Source: Streptomyces sp. NBC_00236
GTDB lineage: Bacteria; Actinomycetota; Actinomycetes; Streptomycetales; Streptomycetaceae
Reading direction: 5' to 3'
Assembly: GCF_036195045.1 (NCBI RefSeq)
Contig: NZ_CP108100.1
Span: 4,092,001-4,156,000, forward strand
DNA length: 64,000 nucleotides
Shown: positions 49,207-58,406 of the stretch, piece by piece
Numbering within the stretch: the first letter of the stretch is position 1
Layout of the letters: each line of letters starts with the position of its first letter
Notes under the pieces: generated by a model
What the model was told of the DNA's origin: nothing
The model's input: the letters and a program-made list of their open reading frames with translations, nothing else
The model's database searches: none
Program-made: the position numbers and the translations under genes

Positions 49207-50482
49207 AGTCGAATCGGCGCGCCCGGTCGGTCCTGCTCCATCGCCACAGCATCACGGCCGTGAGGGCGTAGAGGAGAGCGACGCCGATCACCACCGTTGC
49301 TGATCTCCCGTCTGCGGGAAGGAGGAGTGCGGAGGCTGCGGCGGCGCCCACGAAGGCCACGTTGAACAGCACGTCATAGAGCGAGAAGACTCTGCCGCGG
49401 AACGAGTCGTCCACCGCCGTCTGCACCACGGTGTCCGTCGCGATTTTCGCTCCCTGGGTCACCAGGCCGAGAACGAACGCTGCGACGAGCATCGGGGCGG
49501 GCCTGAACCAGAGGCCCAGGGCCGGCTCAAGAACAGCGGCCGCCGCAGCACACACCACCATCCAGCGGAACCGTCCCAGTCGGCCTGCGGCCCAGGGAGT
49601 CAGTACAGCCGCTGCGAAGAAGCCCGCACCGGACACCCCGACCGCCAGGCCGAGCAGCGCCAGCCCGTCGGAGTCGTTGTCGGTCCAGGCGTACCGGCAC
49701 AGCATCAGGACCATGACCGTCAGCGCCCCGTAACAGAAGCGGATCACCGTCATGGCGGCCAGTGCCCGCGCGGCGCTCCTCCGTTCTGCCAGATGGTGCA
49801 ATCCGTGGCGCAGCCCGCGTGCGGTAGTGACCAGTGCCGCACGCAGGCGAAGGTGGCTTTCGCTCCGGTCCGGACCCAGCAGGCCGGAAGCCAGGCTCAG
49901 GGAGGCCAGTGCCGAGGCGAGATACAGGCCGGCGCCCAGGAGCACCACCGCGGCGTCGGAGTCCGAGAGGATCAGGCGAACAGCGAAGGCGAGACCGCCG
50001 CCCGCCGTGGCGGCGAGGGTGCCCGCGGTCGGTGACAGCGAGTTGGCCAGGACCAGCAGGTCCCGGTCGACGACGCGTGGCAGCGCGGCGGAGAGGCCGG
50101 CCAGGACGAAACGGTTGACCGCGGTCACACAGAGCGCCGAGGCATAGAAGAGCCAGTCGGGGGCTGAGCCGAGGATCAGGAGCGCGGTACAGCAGGCGAG
50201 CGCGGCGCGCAGCAGGTTGCCGTACAGGAAGACCTGCCTGCGCGGCCAGCGGTCCAGCAGCACACCGGCGAACGGGCCGATGAGCGAGTAGGGCAGCAGG
50301 AGTACGGCCATTGCGGAGGCGATCGCCCCGGCTGATGCCTGCTTCTCCGGAGAGAAGACGACATGCGCCGCGAGAGCCACCTGATAGACGCCGTCGGCCG
50401 ACTGGGACAGGATCCGCACGGCCAGCAGGCGGCGGAAGTTCCGAAGGCGCAGGAGTACGCGCAGGTCACGCACGACGGGCAT
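49205..50482 (-). CDS. Major facilitator superfamily transporter
   Basis: About 425 aa with some 12 hydrophobic helices. The loop after helix 2 contains GPFAGVLLDRWPRRQVFL, the MFS motif A with D-R-x-x-R/K. The sequence resembles drug-exporter-like MFS proteins (MFS_1/3 type). The substrate is unknown. The ATG at 50480-50482 begins MPVVRDLRVLLRLRNFRRL; a GTG 15 bases upstream is possible and neither has a strong ribosome site. It starts just after the ino1 terminator. Confidence 0.86.
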   Translation of the reverse strand: MPVVRDLRVLLRLRNFRRLLAVRILSQSADGVYQVALAAHVVFSPEKQASAGAIASAMAVLLLPYSLIGPFAGVLLDRWPRRQVFLYGNLLRAALACCTALLILGSAPDWLFYASALCVTAVNRFVLAGLSAALPRVVDRDLLVLANSLSPTAGTLAATAGGGLAFAVRLILSDSDAAVVLLGAGLYLASALASLSLASGLLGPDRSESHLRLRAALVTTARGLRHGLHHLAERRSAARALAAMTVIRFCYGALTVMVLMLCRYAWTDNDSDGLALLGLAVGVSGAGFFAAAVLTPWAAGRLGRFRWMVVCAAAAAVLEPALGLWFRPAPMLVAAFVLGLVTQGAKIATDTVVQTAVDDSFRGRVFSLYDVLFNVAFVGAAAASALLLPADGRSATVVIGVALLYALTAVMLWRWSRTDRARRFD

Positions 50483-50502
50483 GGGAGCAAGGGTCACATA
50501 CG

Positions 50503-50539
50503 TTGAGGGTCCCCGGGCGGATTGCCCGGGGACCCTCAA
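50503..50539 (-). terminator. Hairpin terminator after ino1
   Basis: Perfect 16-bp stem (50503-50518 with 50524-50539), 5-nt loop, downstream of the leftward ino1 stop. Confidence 0.88.
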
Positions 50540-50606
50540 GGGTGCGTGAGCCAAGGAGCGTTGCCGCTCCTCACTGCTCCGCGCCGATGCACCGTGTCAG
50601 GTGACG

Positions 50607-51689
50607 TTACTGGGAGACCTCACCGCGGATGAACTTCTCGACGTTCTCGCGGGCCTCGTCGTCGAAGTACTGGACCGGCGGGGACTTCATGAAGTACGAG
50701 GAAGCGGAGAGGATCGGGCCGCCGATGCCGCGGTCCTTCGCGATCTTCGCGGCGCGGACGGCGTCGATGATGACACCGGCCGAGTTCGGGGAGTCCCAGA
50801 CCTCGAGCTTGTACTCCAGGTTCAGCGGAACGTCGCCGAACGCGCGGCCCTCAAGGCGCACGTACGCCCACTTGCGGTCGTCCAGCCAGGCCACGTAGTC
50901 CGACGGACCGATGTGGACGTTGTCCGCACCGAGGTCGCGGTCACGGATCTGCGAGGTGACGGCCTGCGTCTTCGAGATCTTCTTGGACTCAAGGCGCTCA
51001 CGCTCGAGCATGTTCTTGAAGTCCATGTTGCCGCCGACGTTCAGCTGCATCGTGCGGTCCAGGACGACGCCCCGGTCCTCGAAGAGCTTCGCCATCACGC
51101 GGTGCGTGATGGTGGCGCCGACCTGCGACTTGATGTCGTCGCCGACGATCGGGACACCGGCCTCGGTGAACTTGTCCGCCCACTCCTTGGTGCCGGCGAT
51201 GAAGACCGGGAGGGCGTTGACGAACGCGACCTTGGCGTCGATGGCGCACTGCGCGTAGAACTTCGCAGCGACCTCGGAGCCGACGGGCAGGTAGCAGACG
51301 AGGACGTCGACCTTGCGGTCCTTGAGGATCTGGACGATGTCGACCGGGGCCTCGGCCGACTCCTCGATGGTCTCGCGGTAGTACTTGCCCAGGCCGTCGT
51401 GGGTGTGGCCGCGCTGGACGGTCACGCCGGCGCTCGGCACGTCGCAGAGCTTGATGGTGTTGTTCTCGCTGGCGCCGATGGCGTCCGAGAGGTCGAGGCC
51501 GACCTTCTTCGCGTCGACGTCGAAGGCGGCGACGAACTCGACGTCGCTGACGTGGTAATCGCCGAACTGGACGTGCATCAGGCCGGGCACCTTGCCGGCC
51601 GGATCGGCGTCCTTGTAGTACTCGACGCCCTGGACCAGCGAGGCGGCGCAGTTGCCCACGCCGACGATGGCTACGCGAACCGAACCCAT
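50607..51689 (-). CDS. ino1: Inositol-3-phosphate synthase
   Basis: A 360-aa enzyme converting glucose 6-phosphate to myo-inositol 3-phosphate with NAD, the entry to inositol phospholipids and mycothiol in Actinobacteria. The Rossmann motif [13 protein letters not shown] is at the N-terminus; conserved [12 protein letters not shown] and [16 protein letters not shown] follow. It is the short actinobacterial form. The ATG is at 51687-51689, 61 bp after the padR stop, so both may be cotranscribed. Confidence 0.95.
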   Translation of the reverse strand: MGSVRVAIVGVGNCAASLVQGVEYYKDADPAGKVPGLMHVQFGDYHVSDVEFVAAFDVDAKKVGLDLSDAIGASENNTIKLCDVPSAGVTVQRGHTHDGLGKYYRETIEESAEAPVDIVQILKDRKVDVLVCYLPVGSEVAAKFYAQCAIDAKVAFVNALPVFIAGTKEWADKFTEAGVPIVGDDIKSQVGATITHRVMAKLFEDRGVVLDRTMQLNVGGNMDFKNMLERERLESKKISKTQAVTSQIRDRDLGADNVHIGPSDYVAWLDDRKWAYVRLEGRAFGDVPLNLEYKLEVWDSPNSAGVIIDAVRAAKIAKDRGIGGPILSASSYFMKSPPVQYFDDEARENVEKFIRGEVSQ

Positions 51690-51750
51690 TCCGGTTGCTC
51701 CCTGTGTGTAATGGATGTTCCTGATGAGGCCCCGCGGATCTGCGGGGAAC

Positions 51751-52455
51751 TCACTTGGCGGTGTCGCCGGACGGATCCGGCGGGTTGTTACCCCGCCGGG
51801 GCAGGCCGTCCGGCTCTCCTGCGGTGTTCTGCTGAGCTGAGCCCTCGGGCGAGGATCGTCGCTGATCCCGTCCCGACCGCTCGCTCTCGATGAGCTCGTT
51901 CAGCCAGCGCACTTCGCGCTCCACGGACTCCATGCCGTGTCGCTGAAGCTCAAGTGTGTAGTCGTCGAGGCGCTCGCGGGTGCGGGCCAGAGAGGCGCTC
52001 ATCTTCTCGAGGCGCTCCTCCAGCCGGCTGCGACGGCCTTCCAGCACCCGCATCCGCACGTCGTGCTCCGTCTGCCCGAAGAAGGCGAAACGAGCAGCGA
52101 AGTGCTCGTCCTCCCAGGAGTCGGGGCCGGTGTGCGAGAGCAGTTCCTCGAAGTGTTCCTTACCTTCTGCCGTCAACCGGTAGACGATCTTGGCGCGGCG
52201 CCCTGCCAGTGAAGAGGCGGGGGCGACCGCACGGCCGGCGCCGGGCGGAAGGTCTGCCGGAACATTCCCCGGTTCCTCGATCAACCAGCCGTTGGCGACC
52301 AGCGTCTTGAGGCAGGGGTAAAGGGTTCCGTAGCTGAAGGCACGGAAGATCCCCAACGAGGTATTGAGGCGCTTGCGCAGCTCGTAACCGTGCATCGGGG
52401 ACTCGCGGAGCAGCCCGAGGACGGCGAACTCGAGGATGCCTGAGCGTCTGCTCAA
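51751..52455 (-). CDS. PadR family transcriptional regulator
   Basis: A 234-aa regulator. The N-terminal winged helix has [23 protein letters not shown] and [12 protein letters not shown], which is the PadR signature; the C-terminal half is a coiled-coil dimerisation domain (about 105-185). The start is TTG at 52453-52455, five bases after AAGGAGGAGG. A palindrome ~75 bp upstream has the ATGT...ACAT form expected for a PadR operator, so autorepression is likely. It may also control ino1 downstream and the divergent PBP gene. Confidence 0.9.
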   Translation of the reverse strand: MSRRSGILEFAVLGLLRESPMHGYELRKRLNTSLGIFRAFSYGTLYPCLKTLVANGWLIEEPGNVPADLPPGAGRAVAPASSLAGRRAKIVYRLTAEGKEHFEELLSHTGPDSWEDEHFAARFAFFGQTEHDVRMRVLEGRRSRLEERLEKMSASLARTRERLDDYTLELQRHGMESVEREVRWLNELIESERSGRDQRRSSPEGSAQQNTAGEPDGLPRRGNNPPDPSGDTAK

Positions 52456-52857
52456 CCTCGCCTCCTCCTTCTCCGAGTGCTCTCACGTGACTTTGTGCCG
52501 AGCCGATGTACCGGGTCGATGTACCGAGCTGATGTATCGACTCGATACATCAGCACGATAGATCGGACTGAGGGCTGCGACAAGGGGGGCCTTAGTGAGC
52601 GGCGTCACATCGCTAATTCGTAGCAACCGACTTGCGTAATTTGGGGTGAAGTTCGGCCCCAGGAGGGTTTTGACCGTGCGTAGTCTGTGCGGCATGCAGA
52701 CCACCGGGAACCGCGTGACGTCCGAACGCGTCAGTTTTCGCGGACTGACCGGATGCACTGCGGATGAGCCTGTCGCAGGGCTGGTCCGTAATTCGGGGGG
52801 ACCGGATCTCAACTGCCGCTTCCAGGCGATCTCGCCTGCCCGAGGAGTAGTCGTTCG
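52456..52857. promoter_or_regulatory. Divergent control region padR / class A PBP gene
   Basis: A 402-bp gap. Near padR it carries the palindrome and repeats described separately (52504-52553). The rest up to the PBP start has no obvious gene; GCGATCTCGCC...GAGGAG precedes the PBP ATG as a ribosome site. Confidence 0.55.
52504..52553. promoter_or_regulatory. Putative PadR operator: palindrome plus 13-bp-spaced repeats
   Basis: Inverted repeat CTGATGTATCG (52529-52539) / CGATACATCAG (52543-52553) with a 3-bp spacer. The same GATGTAYCG half-site occurs as direct repeats starting at about 52505, 52518 and 52531, a 13-bp period. This matches the ATGT...ACAT style of PadR binding sites. Confidence 0.75.
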
Positions 52858-55599
52858 ATGAGCGAGCACCGTCGCAAGATGCCGCAACCGCAAGGTGGCG
52901 GGCGTGCCGCGGCCAGACGAGCCGCCCAGCAGTCCACTGGACGCCGCGCGGCACCGTCACGTGGAGTGACGTCTGAATCACCTTCCGATTCCTATGGCGA
53001 GGATTCCCCGTACGGCGGGCGCGCCGCGGCCAGACGGGCCGCACAGCGCGGCGGCGGTGGCCGCGGCGGCTCCGACGGCGGGGGCGGCGGCCGACGTCGC
53101 GGAGGCGGGGACGGCGGCCACGAGGGCCCCGGCCGTGGGCGTGGGCGCGGAAGCCAGCGTCCGGCCAAGAAGCGCTTCATCGACTACCCGCGAGCCGGCA
53201 GGTACGGCGTGCGGCGCTGGATGCCGTCGTGGAAGCTGGTCTCCGGGCTGTGCATCGCCTTTCTCGGCCTTCTGATGGGGCTCGCCGGCCTTGCGTACGC
53301 GATGGTCGCCAAACCCGAGGTCCAGGCGGCCGCGAAGGCGGAGAACAACGTCTACTTCTGGAAAGACGGCTCGCAGATGGTGGCCACCGGCGGTGATGTC
53401 AACCGCCAGATCATCGACTACGCCCAGATCCCGGAAGCGATGCGCAACGCCGTCATCTCGGCGGAGAACAAGACCTTCGACACCGACCACGGCATCGACC
53501 CGATGGGCATCGCCCGGGCCGTGTTCAACATGGCCAAGGGCGGCCAGACCCAGGGTGGCTCGACGATCACCCAGCAGTACGTGAAGAACTCGCGGCTCTC
53601 GCAGGACCAGACCCTGAGCCGCAAGTTCGAAGAACTCTTCATCACGCTGAAGGTCGGCAGCGAGATGGACAAGAAGCAGATCATGGCGGGGTACCTCAAC
53701 GTCTCGTACTACGGACGTGGCGCCTCCGGCATCCAGGCGGCAGCCCGTACGTACTACGGCAAGGACGCCAAGGCGCTGGACCCGAGCCAGTGCGCCTTCC
53801 TGGCCACCCTGCTCAAGGGGGCCAGCTACTACGACCCCGCGGGTGCCGTGGAGGTCGACCCGGTGGAGGCGACCCCGGAGAAGAACACGGCACGGGCGAT
53901 CAAGCGCTGGAAGTGGATCCTTGACGAGGAGGTCAAGGACGGCCGCATGGAGCAGTCGGAACGCGACAAGTACACCGAGTTCCCGATGCCCGACAAGCCG
54001 AAGAAGGACGCTCAGCTGGGCGGCCAGATCGGCTACCTCGTCGCCATGGCCCGGTCCAACTTCCTCAGCAACTACGACATCACCCGCGACCAGCTCGACC
54101 AGGGCGGCTACGAGATCCACACGACCTTCGACAAGAAGAAGGTCGCCCAGCTCAGCAAGGCCGTCAAGCGGGTCTACGACGAGAAGATCGACCTCAAGAA
54201 GCGCCCCACGAAGGACACCCACGTCCAGTTCGGCGGCTCGTCGGTGAATCCGAAGACCGGAGCCATCGAGGCGATCTACGGCGGTGTCGACGCGACGAAG
54301 CACTACACCAGCAACGCCGATCCCACCGGCGCCGCGGTCGGCTCGACCTTCAAGCCGTTCGTCCTGGCGGCAGCGATGGAGTACGGCAAGCGGGATCCCT
54401 CGGGCGGTCCCGAGCAGGACGAGTCGCAGCGTACGAAGGTCTCGCCGAAGAGCATCTACAACGGCGACAACAAGCTGAAGATCAAGAAGTACAACGGCGA
54501 CGTCTGGACGGACGAGAACGGCAAGGAGTGGCTCCAGGTCAACGACGGGGACGACTCGCTGGGCAACGTCACCCTGCGCGAGGCGATGCGGGTGTCCGCC
54601 AACTCTCCCTACGTGCAGCTGGGCATGGACGTCGGCACCGACAAGGTGAAGGACGTGGCCCTCGCTGCGGGCCTGAAGGACGACCAGTACATGGCGAACG
54701 CGAGCGTGCCGTCGTTCTCGATCGGCACCTCCTCGCCCAGTACGACCCGTATGGCCGGGGCGTACGCCACCTTCGCGGCCAGCGGCCAGCAGCGTGAGCC
54801 CTTCTCGGTGACCGAGGTGAAGAAGGGCGGCGAGGTCGTCTACCAGCACAAGGTGGTGGCCAAGAGCGCCTTCTCCAACATCATCGCCGACAACGTCACC
54901 GACGTCCTCAAGAACGTCGTCGACAAGGGAACCGGCACACCGGCCAAGCTTCCCGGGCGGGACGTCGCGGGCAAGACGGGTACGACGGACGACAACCTGT
55001 CCGCCTGGTTCGTGGGCTACACGCCGCAGTTGTCGACCGCGATCAGCATGTACCGGCTGGACGACAACGAGAAGAACAAGGACCGCAAGTTCCTGAAGAT
55101 GTACGGCACCGGTGGTGAGACGTCGATCCACGGTGCGTCGTTCCCCGCGCAGATCTGGCACGACTACATGGCCGAGGCGTTGGACGGCCAGGAGAAGCTG
55201 TCCTTCCCGAAGCCGGAGCCGATCGGCGAAACGGTCTACGGAGGCGGAGCGAAGAGCCCCACGCCGACGCCCACGCCGACGCCCACCCCGACGCCGACCG
55301 AGACGGAGACCGTCAAGCCGTCTCCCACTCCTGAGAACCCCACGCCCGACCCGTCGCAGACGACCTGCGGCACGTGGGACGTGAACTGCCAGAACAACAA
55401 CGGCGGCAATTCCACAGGCTGGACCGACGGCGGCGCCGACGCCGGGACGACCGACGGCGGGACCGGCGGCACGGATGCCGGGACCACCACCGGAACCACG
55501 GAGGGCGAGACCGACGGGGGTACCAGCCCCTCGCCCGACACAGGTGGCGCCGGCAACGCCAACAGCAACGGGACCGGCTGGATCGGCGGCGGCGGATAG
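52858..55599 (+). CDS. Bifunctional class A penicillin-binding protein
   Basis: A 913-aa protein that polymerises lipid II (GT51) and cross-links peptides. The cytoplasmic N-terminus (~125 residues) is Arg/Gly/Ala-rich with GRAAARRAAQ repeated twice. One membrane helix (about 127-150) follows. The glycosyltransferase domain has SAENKTFDTDHGID and GGSTITQQYVKN; the transpeptidase domain has the active-site Ser in GSTFKPF, SxN as SANS, and KTGTT. The C-terminus is a PT-repeat (PTPTPTP...) and then a Gly/Thr/Asp-rich tail, probably spanning the wall. It is divergent from padR. Confidence 0.96.
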   Translation: MSEHRRKMPQPQGGGRAAARRAAQQSTGRRAAPSRGVTSESPSDSYGEDSPYGGRAAARRAAQRGGGGRGGSDGGGGGRRRGGGDGGHEGPGRGRGRGSQRPAKKRFIDYPRAGRYGVRRWMPSWKLVSGLCIAFLGLLMGLAGLAYAMVAKPEVQAAAKAENNVYFWKDGSQMVATGGDVNRQIIDYAQIPEAMRNAVISAENKTFDTDHGIDPMGIARAVFNMAKGGQTQGGSTITQQYVKNSRLSQDQTLSRKFEELFITLKVGSEMDKKQIMAGYLNVSYYGRGASGIQAAARTYYGKDAKALDPSQCAFLATLLKGASYYDPAGAVEVDPVEATPEKNTARAIKRWKWILDEEVKDGRMEQSERDKYTEFPMPDKPKKDAQLGGQIGYLVAMARSNFLSNYDITRDQLDQGGYEIHTTFDKKKVAQLSKAVKRVYDEKIDLKKRPTKDTHVQFGGSSVNPKTGAIEAIYGGVDATKHYTSNADPTGAAVGSTFKPFVLAAAMEYGKRDPSGGPEQDESQRTKVSPKSIYNGDNKLKIKKYNGDVWTDENGKEWLQVNDGDDSLGNVTLREAMRVSANSPYVQLGMDVGTDKVKDVALAAGLKDDQYMANASVPSFSIGTSSPSTTRMAGAYATFAASGQQREPFSVTEVKKGGEVVYQHKVVAKSAFSNIIADNVTDVLKNVVDKGTGTPAKLPGRDVAGKTGTTDDNLSAWFVGYTPQLSTAISMYRLDDNEKNKDRKFLKMYGTGGETSIHGASFPAQIWHDYMAEALDGQEKLSFPKPEPIGETVYGGGAKSPTPTPTPTPTPTPTETETVKPSPTPENPTPDPSQTTCGTWDVNCQNNNGGNSTGWTDGGADAGTTDGGTGGTDAGTTTGTTEGETDGGTSPSPDTGGAGNANSNGTGWIGGGG

Positions 55600-55652
55600 C
55601 GTCCACCCTCGCGCGTCCGACGGGCCCGCGCGAGGCGATCCGAGCAGTATGA

Positions 55653-55688
55653 CGAGGGCCGCCGCACCACGGGGTGCGGCGGCCCTCG
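55653..55688 (+). terminator. Hairpin terminator after the PBP gene
   Basis: Perfect 16-bp stem (55653-55668 with 55673-55688), loop ACGG. Confidence 0.88.
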
Positions 55689-55723
55689 ACGTTTCCACAG
55701 TCCGGTACGGCAGGATGTGCGGC

Positions 55724-57220
55724 ATGCCAAGCGCAGAGGACACGAGCGTGCACCAGGAACGGTCCGTCGTACGGCCCACGCACCAGGACGAGATCGCCGC
55801 GGCCGGCAGCGAGTTGATCGGTGGGAGGTCGGGGCGCTGGACCCGGCTCGGCAGCACCGCGCTCACCCCCGTGGGCGCTGTCGCGCTGGTGGCGATCGGG
55901 ATGTTCGCGCTCGGTATGGTGCAGAAGCTGCCCTGCTACAACTGGGCGTGGTTCAGGGGTGCGGGCTCGCAGTACACCCATGCCTGCTACTCCGACATTC
56001 CGCATCTGTACTCCGGACGCGGCTTCGCCGAGGGTCTGGTGCCGTACTTCGACCGGCTGCCCGGTGACATGCAGTTCCTGGAGTACCCGGTCCTCACCGG
56101 TGTGTTCATGCAGGTCGCCGCCTGGTTCACCCCGGGCGGCTCCATGCAGGAGCAGGAACAGGCCTACTGGCTCGTCAACGCGGGCATGCTGATGATCTGC
56201 ACCGCCGTCCTGGCCGTGTGTGTCGCACGCACACACCGCCGCCGCCCCTGGGACGGCCTGCTGGTGGCGCTGGCGCCCGCGTTCGCCCTCACGGCCACCA
56301 TCAACTGGGACCTGCTGGCCGTCGCCCTCACGGCCGCGGCGATGCTCATGTGGTCCCGGAGCCGCCCCCTCGCGTTCGGCATTCTGATCGGGCTGGCCAC
56401 GGCCGCCAAGCTCTATCCCGTGTTCCTGCTGGGCCCGGCCTTCGTCCTGTGCTGGCGGGCCGGGAAGTGGCGGGAGTTCTCGGTGGCGACGCTCGGCGCG
56501 GCCGCCTCCTGGCTGGTGGTCAACCTGCCGGTGATGGTGTTCGCGCCCGAGGGCTGGAAGAAGTTCTACACCTTCAGCCAGGAGCGCTCGATCGACTTCG
56601 GCTCCTTCTGGCTGGTCATCACCCAGCGCACCGGTGAATCCATCGAGGTCTCCACGGTCAACACGGTCTCCACGCTGGCGACGGTCGGCCTGTGCGCAGC
56701 GATCGGGGCGCTGACGCTGACGGCACCGCGCCGGCCGCGCTTCGCCCAGCTGGCGTTTCTCGTCGTCGCGGTGTTCATCCTCGTCAACAAGGTCTACTCA
56801 CCGCAGTACGTGCTGTGGCTGATCCCGCTCGCCGTGCTGGCCAGGCCGCGCTGGCGGGACTTCCTGATCTGGCAGGCGTGCGAGGTCATGTACTTCCTGG
56901 GCATCTGGATGTACCTCGCCTACACGACGAGCGGGGACAAGCACCAGGGACTGCCGACGGAGGGCTATCAGCTGGCGATCGTCCTGCACCTGCTGGGCAC
57001 GCTCTACCTCTGCGCCGTGGTCGTACGGGACATCCTGATGCCGGAGCGCGACGTGGTGCGGCGTGACGGCTCGGACGATCCGTCGGGCGGGGTTCTCGAC
57101 GGGGCCGAGGACGTCTTCGTCCTCGGGCACGCGGCGGCGCATCCGCCGCGCCATGCCGCGTTCACCGAGACGGGACCGCGAGTGGAATGGGGCACGGCGG
57201 GCACGCCGGCCGCCGACTGA
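55724..57220 (+). CDS. Glycosyltransferase family 87 (DUF2029) membrane protein
   Basis: A 498-aa multi-pass membrane protein (about 10 helices) of the GT-C fold. The first outer loop contains CYSDIPHLY, where the Asp is in the place of the catalytic GT-C Asp, and ATAAKLYPVFLLGP is typical of GT87 mannosyltransferases that use polyprenyl-phosphate-mannose. The acceptor is unknown (lipomannan-like or O-mannosylated proteins are possible). ATG 55724 was chosen by the AGGA about ten bases upstream; the frame extends further upstream without support. Confidence 0.86.
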   Translation: MPSAEDTSVHQERSVVRPTHQDEIAAAGSELIGGRSGRWTRLGSTALTPVGAVALVAIGMFALGMVQKLPCYNWAWFRGAGSQYTHACYSDIPHLYSGRGFAEGLVPYFDRLPGDMQFLEYPVLTGVFMQVAAWFTPGGSMQEQEQAYWLVNAGMLMICTAVLAVCVARTHRRRPWDGLLVALAPAFALTATINWDLLAVALTAAAMLMWSRSRPLAFGILIGLATAAKLYPVFLLGPAFVLCWRAGKWREFSVATLGAAASWLVVNLPVMVFAPEGWKKFYTFSQERSIDFGSFWLVITQRTGESIEVSTVNTVSTLATVGLCAAIGALTLTAPRRPRFAQLAFLVVAVFILVNKVYSPQYVLWLIPLAVLARPRWRDFLIWQACEVMYFLGIWMYLAYTTSGDKHQGLPTEGYQLAIVLHLLGTLYLCAVVVRDILMPERDVVRRDGSDDPSGGVLDGAEDVFVLGHAAAHPPRHAAFTETGPRVEWGTAGTPAAD

Positions 57221-57241
57221 GCGACCGGCGGCCCGGGGGCC

Positions 57242-58273
57242 TCAGCGGTCGACGAGCCGGTCGAACTGGGTCGTCGTGTGACGCAGATGGGCCACCAGTT
57301 CGTCGCCCACCCGTGGCTCCTCCGCGTCCGAGGGCACGAACAGGATCGACACCTGCATGTGCGGCGGCTCGGCGAACCAGCGCTGCTTGCCGGCCCAGAC
57401 GAACGGCGACAGGTTGCGGTTGACGGTGGCCAGCCCCGCCCGGGCGACCCCCTTGGCGCGCGGCATCACACCGTGCAGGGCCTTCGGGGCCTCCAGGCCC
57501 ACGCCGTGCGACGTGCCGCCCGCGACGACGACCAGCCAGCCGTCGGAGGCGGCCTTCTGCTGCCGGTAGCCGAACCGGTCGCCCTTGACGACGCGCGTGA
57601 CGTCGAGCACCGCGCCCCGGTACTCCGTCGCCTCGTGGTCACCCAGCCACAGCCGGGTGCCGATGCGGGCGCGGAACCGGGTCTGCGGGAACTGCTGCTG
57701 CAGCCGGCCCAGCTCCTCGGCACGCAGGTGGCTCACGAACATCGTGTGCAGCGGCAGCCGGGCCGCCCGGAGACGGTCCATCCAGGCGATGACCTCTTCG
57801 ACCGCGTCCGAGCCGTCCGTCCGGTCCAGCGGGAGGTGCAGGGCGAAACCCTCGAGGCGCACGTCCTCGATGGCGGCGTGCAGCTGCCCGAGCTCCTCCT
57901 CCTTGACGCCGTGGCGCTTCATCGAGCTCATGCACTCGATGACGACACGGGCGCCCACCAGCGCGTGCACGCCGTCCACGGAGGAGACGGAGCGGATGAC
58001 CCGGTCGGGCAGCGGCACCGGCTCCTCGCCCCGCCGGAACGGCGTGAGCACCAGCAGATCACCGCTGAACCAGTCCTTGATGCGGGCCGCTTCGTAGGTG
58101 GTGCCGACCGCGAGGATGTCGGAGCCGAAACGGATCGCCTCGTCGGCCAGCCGCTCGTGGCCGAAGCCGTACCCGTTGCCCTTGCAGACCGGTACCAGGC
58201 CGGGGAACTGGTCGAGCACGGATTTCTGGTGCGCCCGCCAGCGCGCGGTGTCGACGTACAGGGAGAGCGCCAT
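57242..58273 (-). CDS. Alanine-racemase-like PLP protein
   Basis: A 343-aa fold-type III PLP protein. The PLP lysine is Lys31 in PVCKGNGYGFG, corresponding to the VKADAYGHG motif of alanine racemases, and the C-terminal domain has GDRFGYRQQ and GGTSHGVGLEAP where canonical Alr has the catalytic Tyr and GYADG motif. The substitutions suggest that it is not the housekeeping racemase. It ends the femX/alr-like pair on the same strand (134 bp apart), so a role in wall-precursor amino acids is likely but unproven. ATG at 58271-58273 lacks a strong ribosome site. Confidence 0.8.
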   Translation of the reverse strand: MALSLYVDTARWRAHQKSVLDQFPGLVPVCKGNGYGFGHERLADEAIRFGSDILAVGTTYEAARIKDWFSGDLLVLTPFRRGEEPVPLPDRVIRSVSSVDGVHALVGARVVIECMSSMKRHGVKEEELGQLHAAIEDVRLEGFALHLPLDRTDGSDAVEEVIAWMDRLRAARLPLHTMFVSHLRAEELGRLQQQFPQTRFRARIGTRLWLGDHEATEYRGAVLDVTRVVKGDRFGYRQQKAASDGWLVVVAGGTSHGVGLEAPKALHGVMPRAKGVARAGLATVNRNLSPFVWAGKQRWFAEPPHMQVSILFVPSDAEEPRVGDELVAHLRHTTTQFDRLVDR

Positions 58274-58406
58274 GGCCGGTCCGGAACCTTTCTGGTGGCT
58301 GCGGTGGTGTCGGTGGTGTGCGGTGCTCCGGAAGCGCCTTCTCAGGTCCTGCCGGAAGAGCCCATTGAAACGAATAAAGCCGGTTTCGTCAGCCTTGCTC
58401 GGCGGA

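Noticed and set aside
52978..55866. 962-codon minus-strand frame opposite the class A PBP
   Set aside because: Antisense shadow; the PBP motifs are all on the plus strand.
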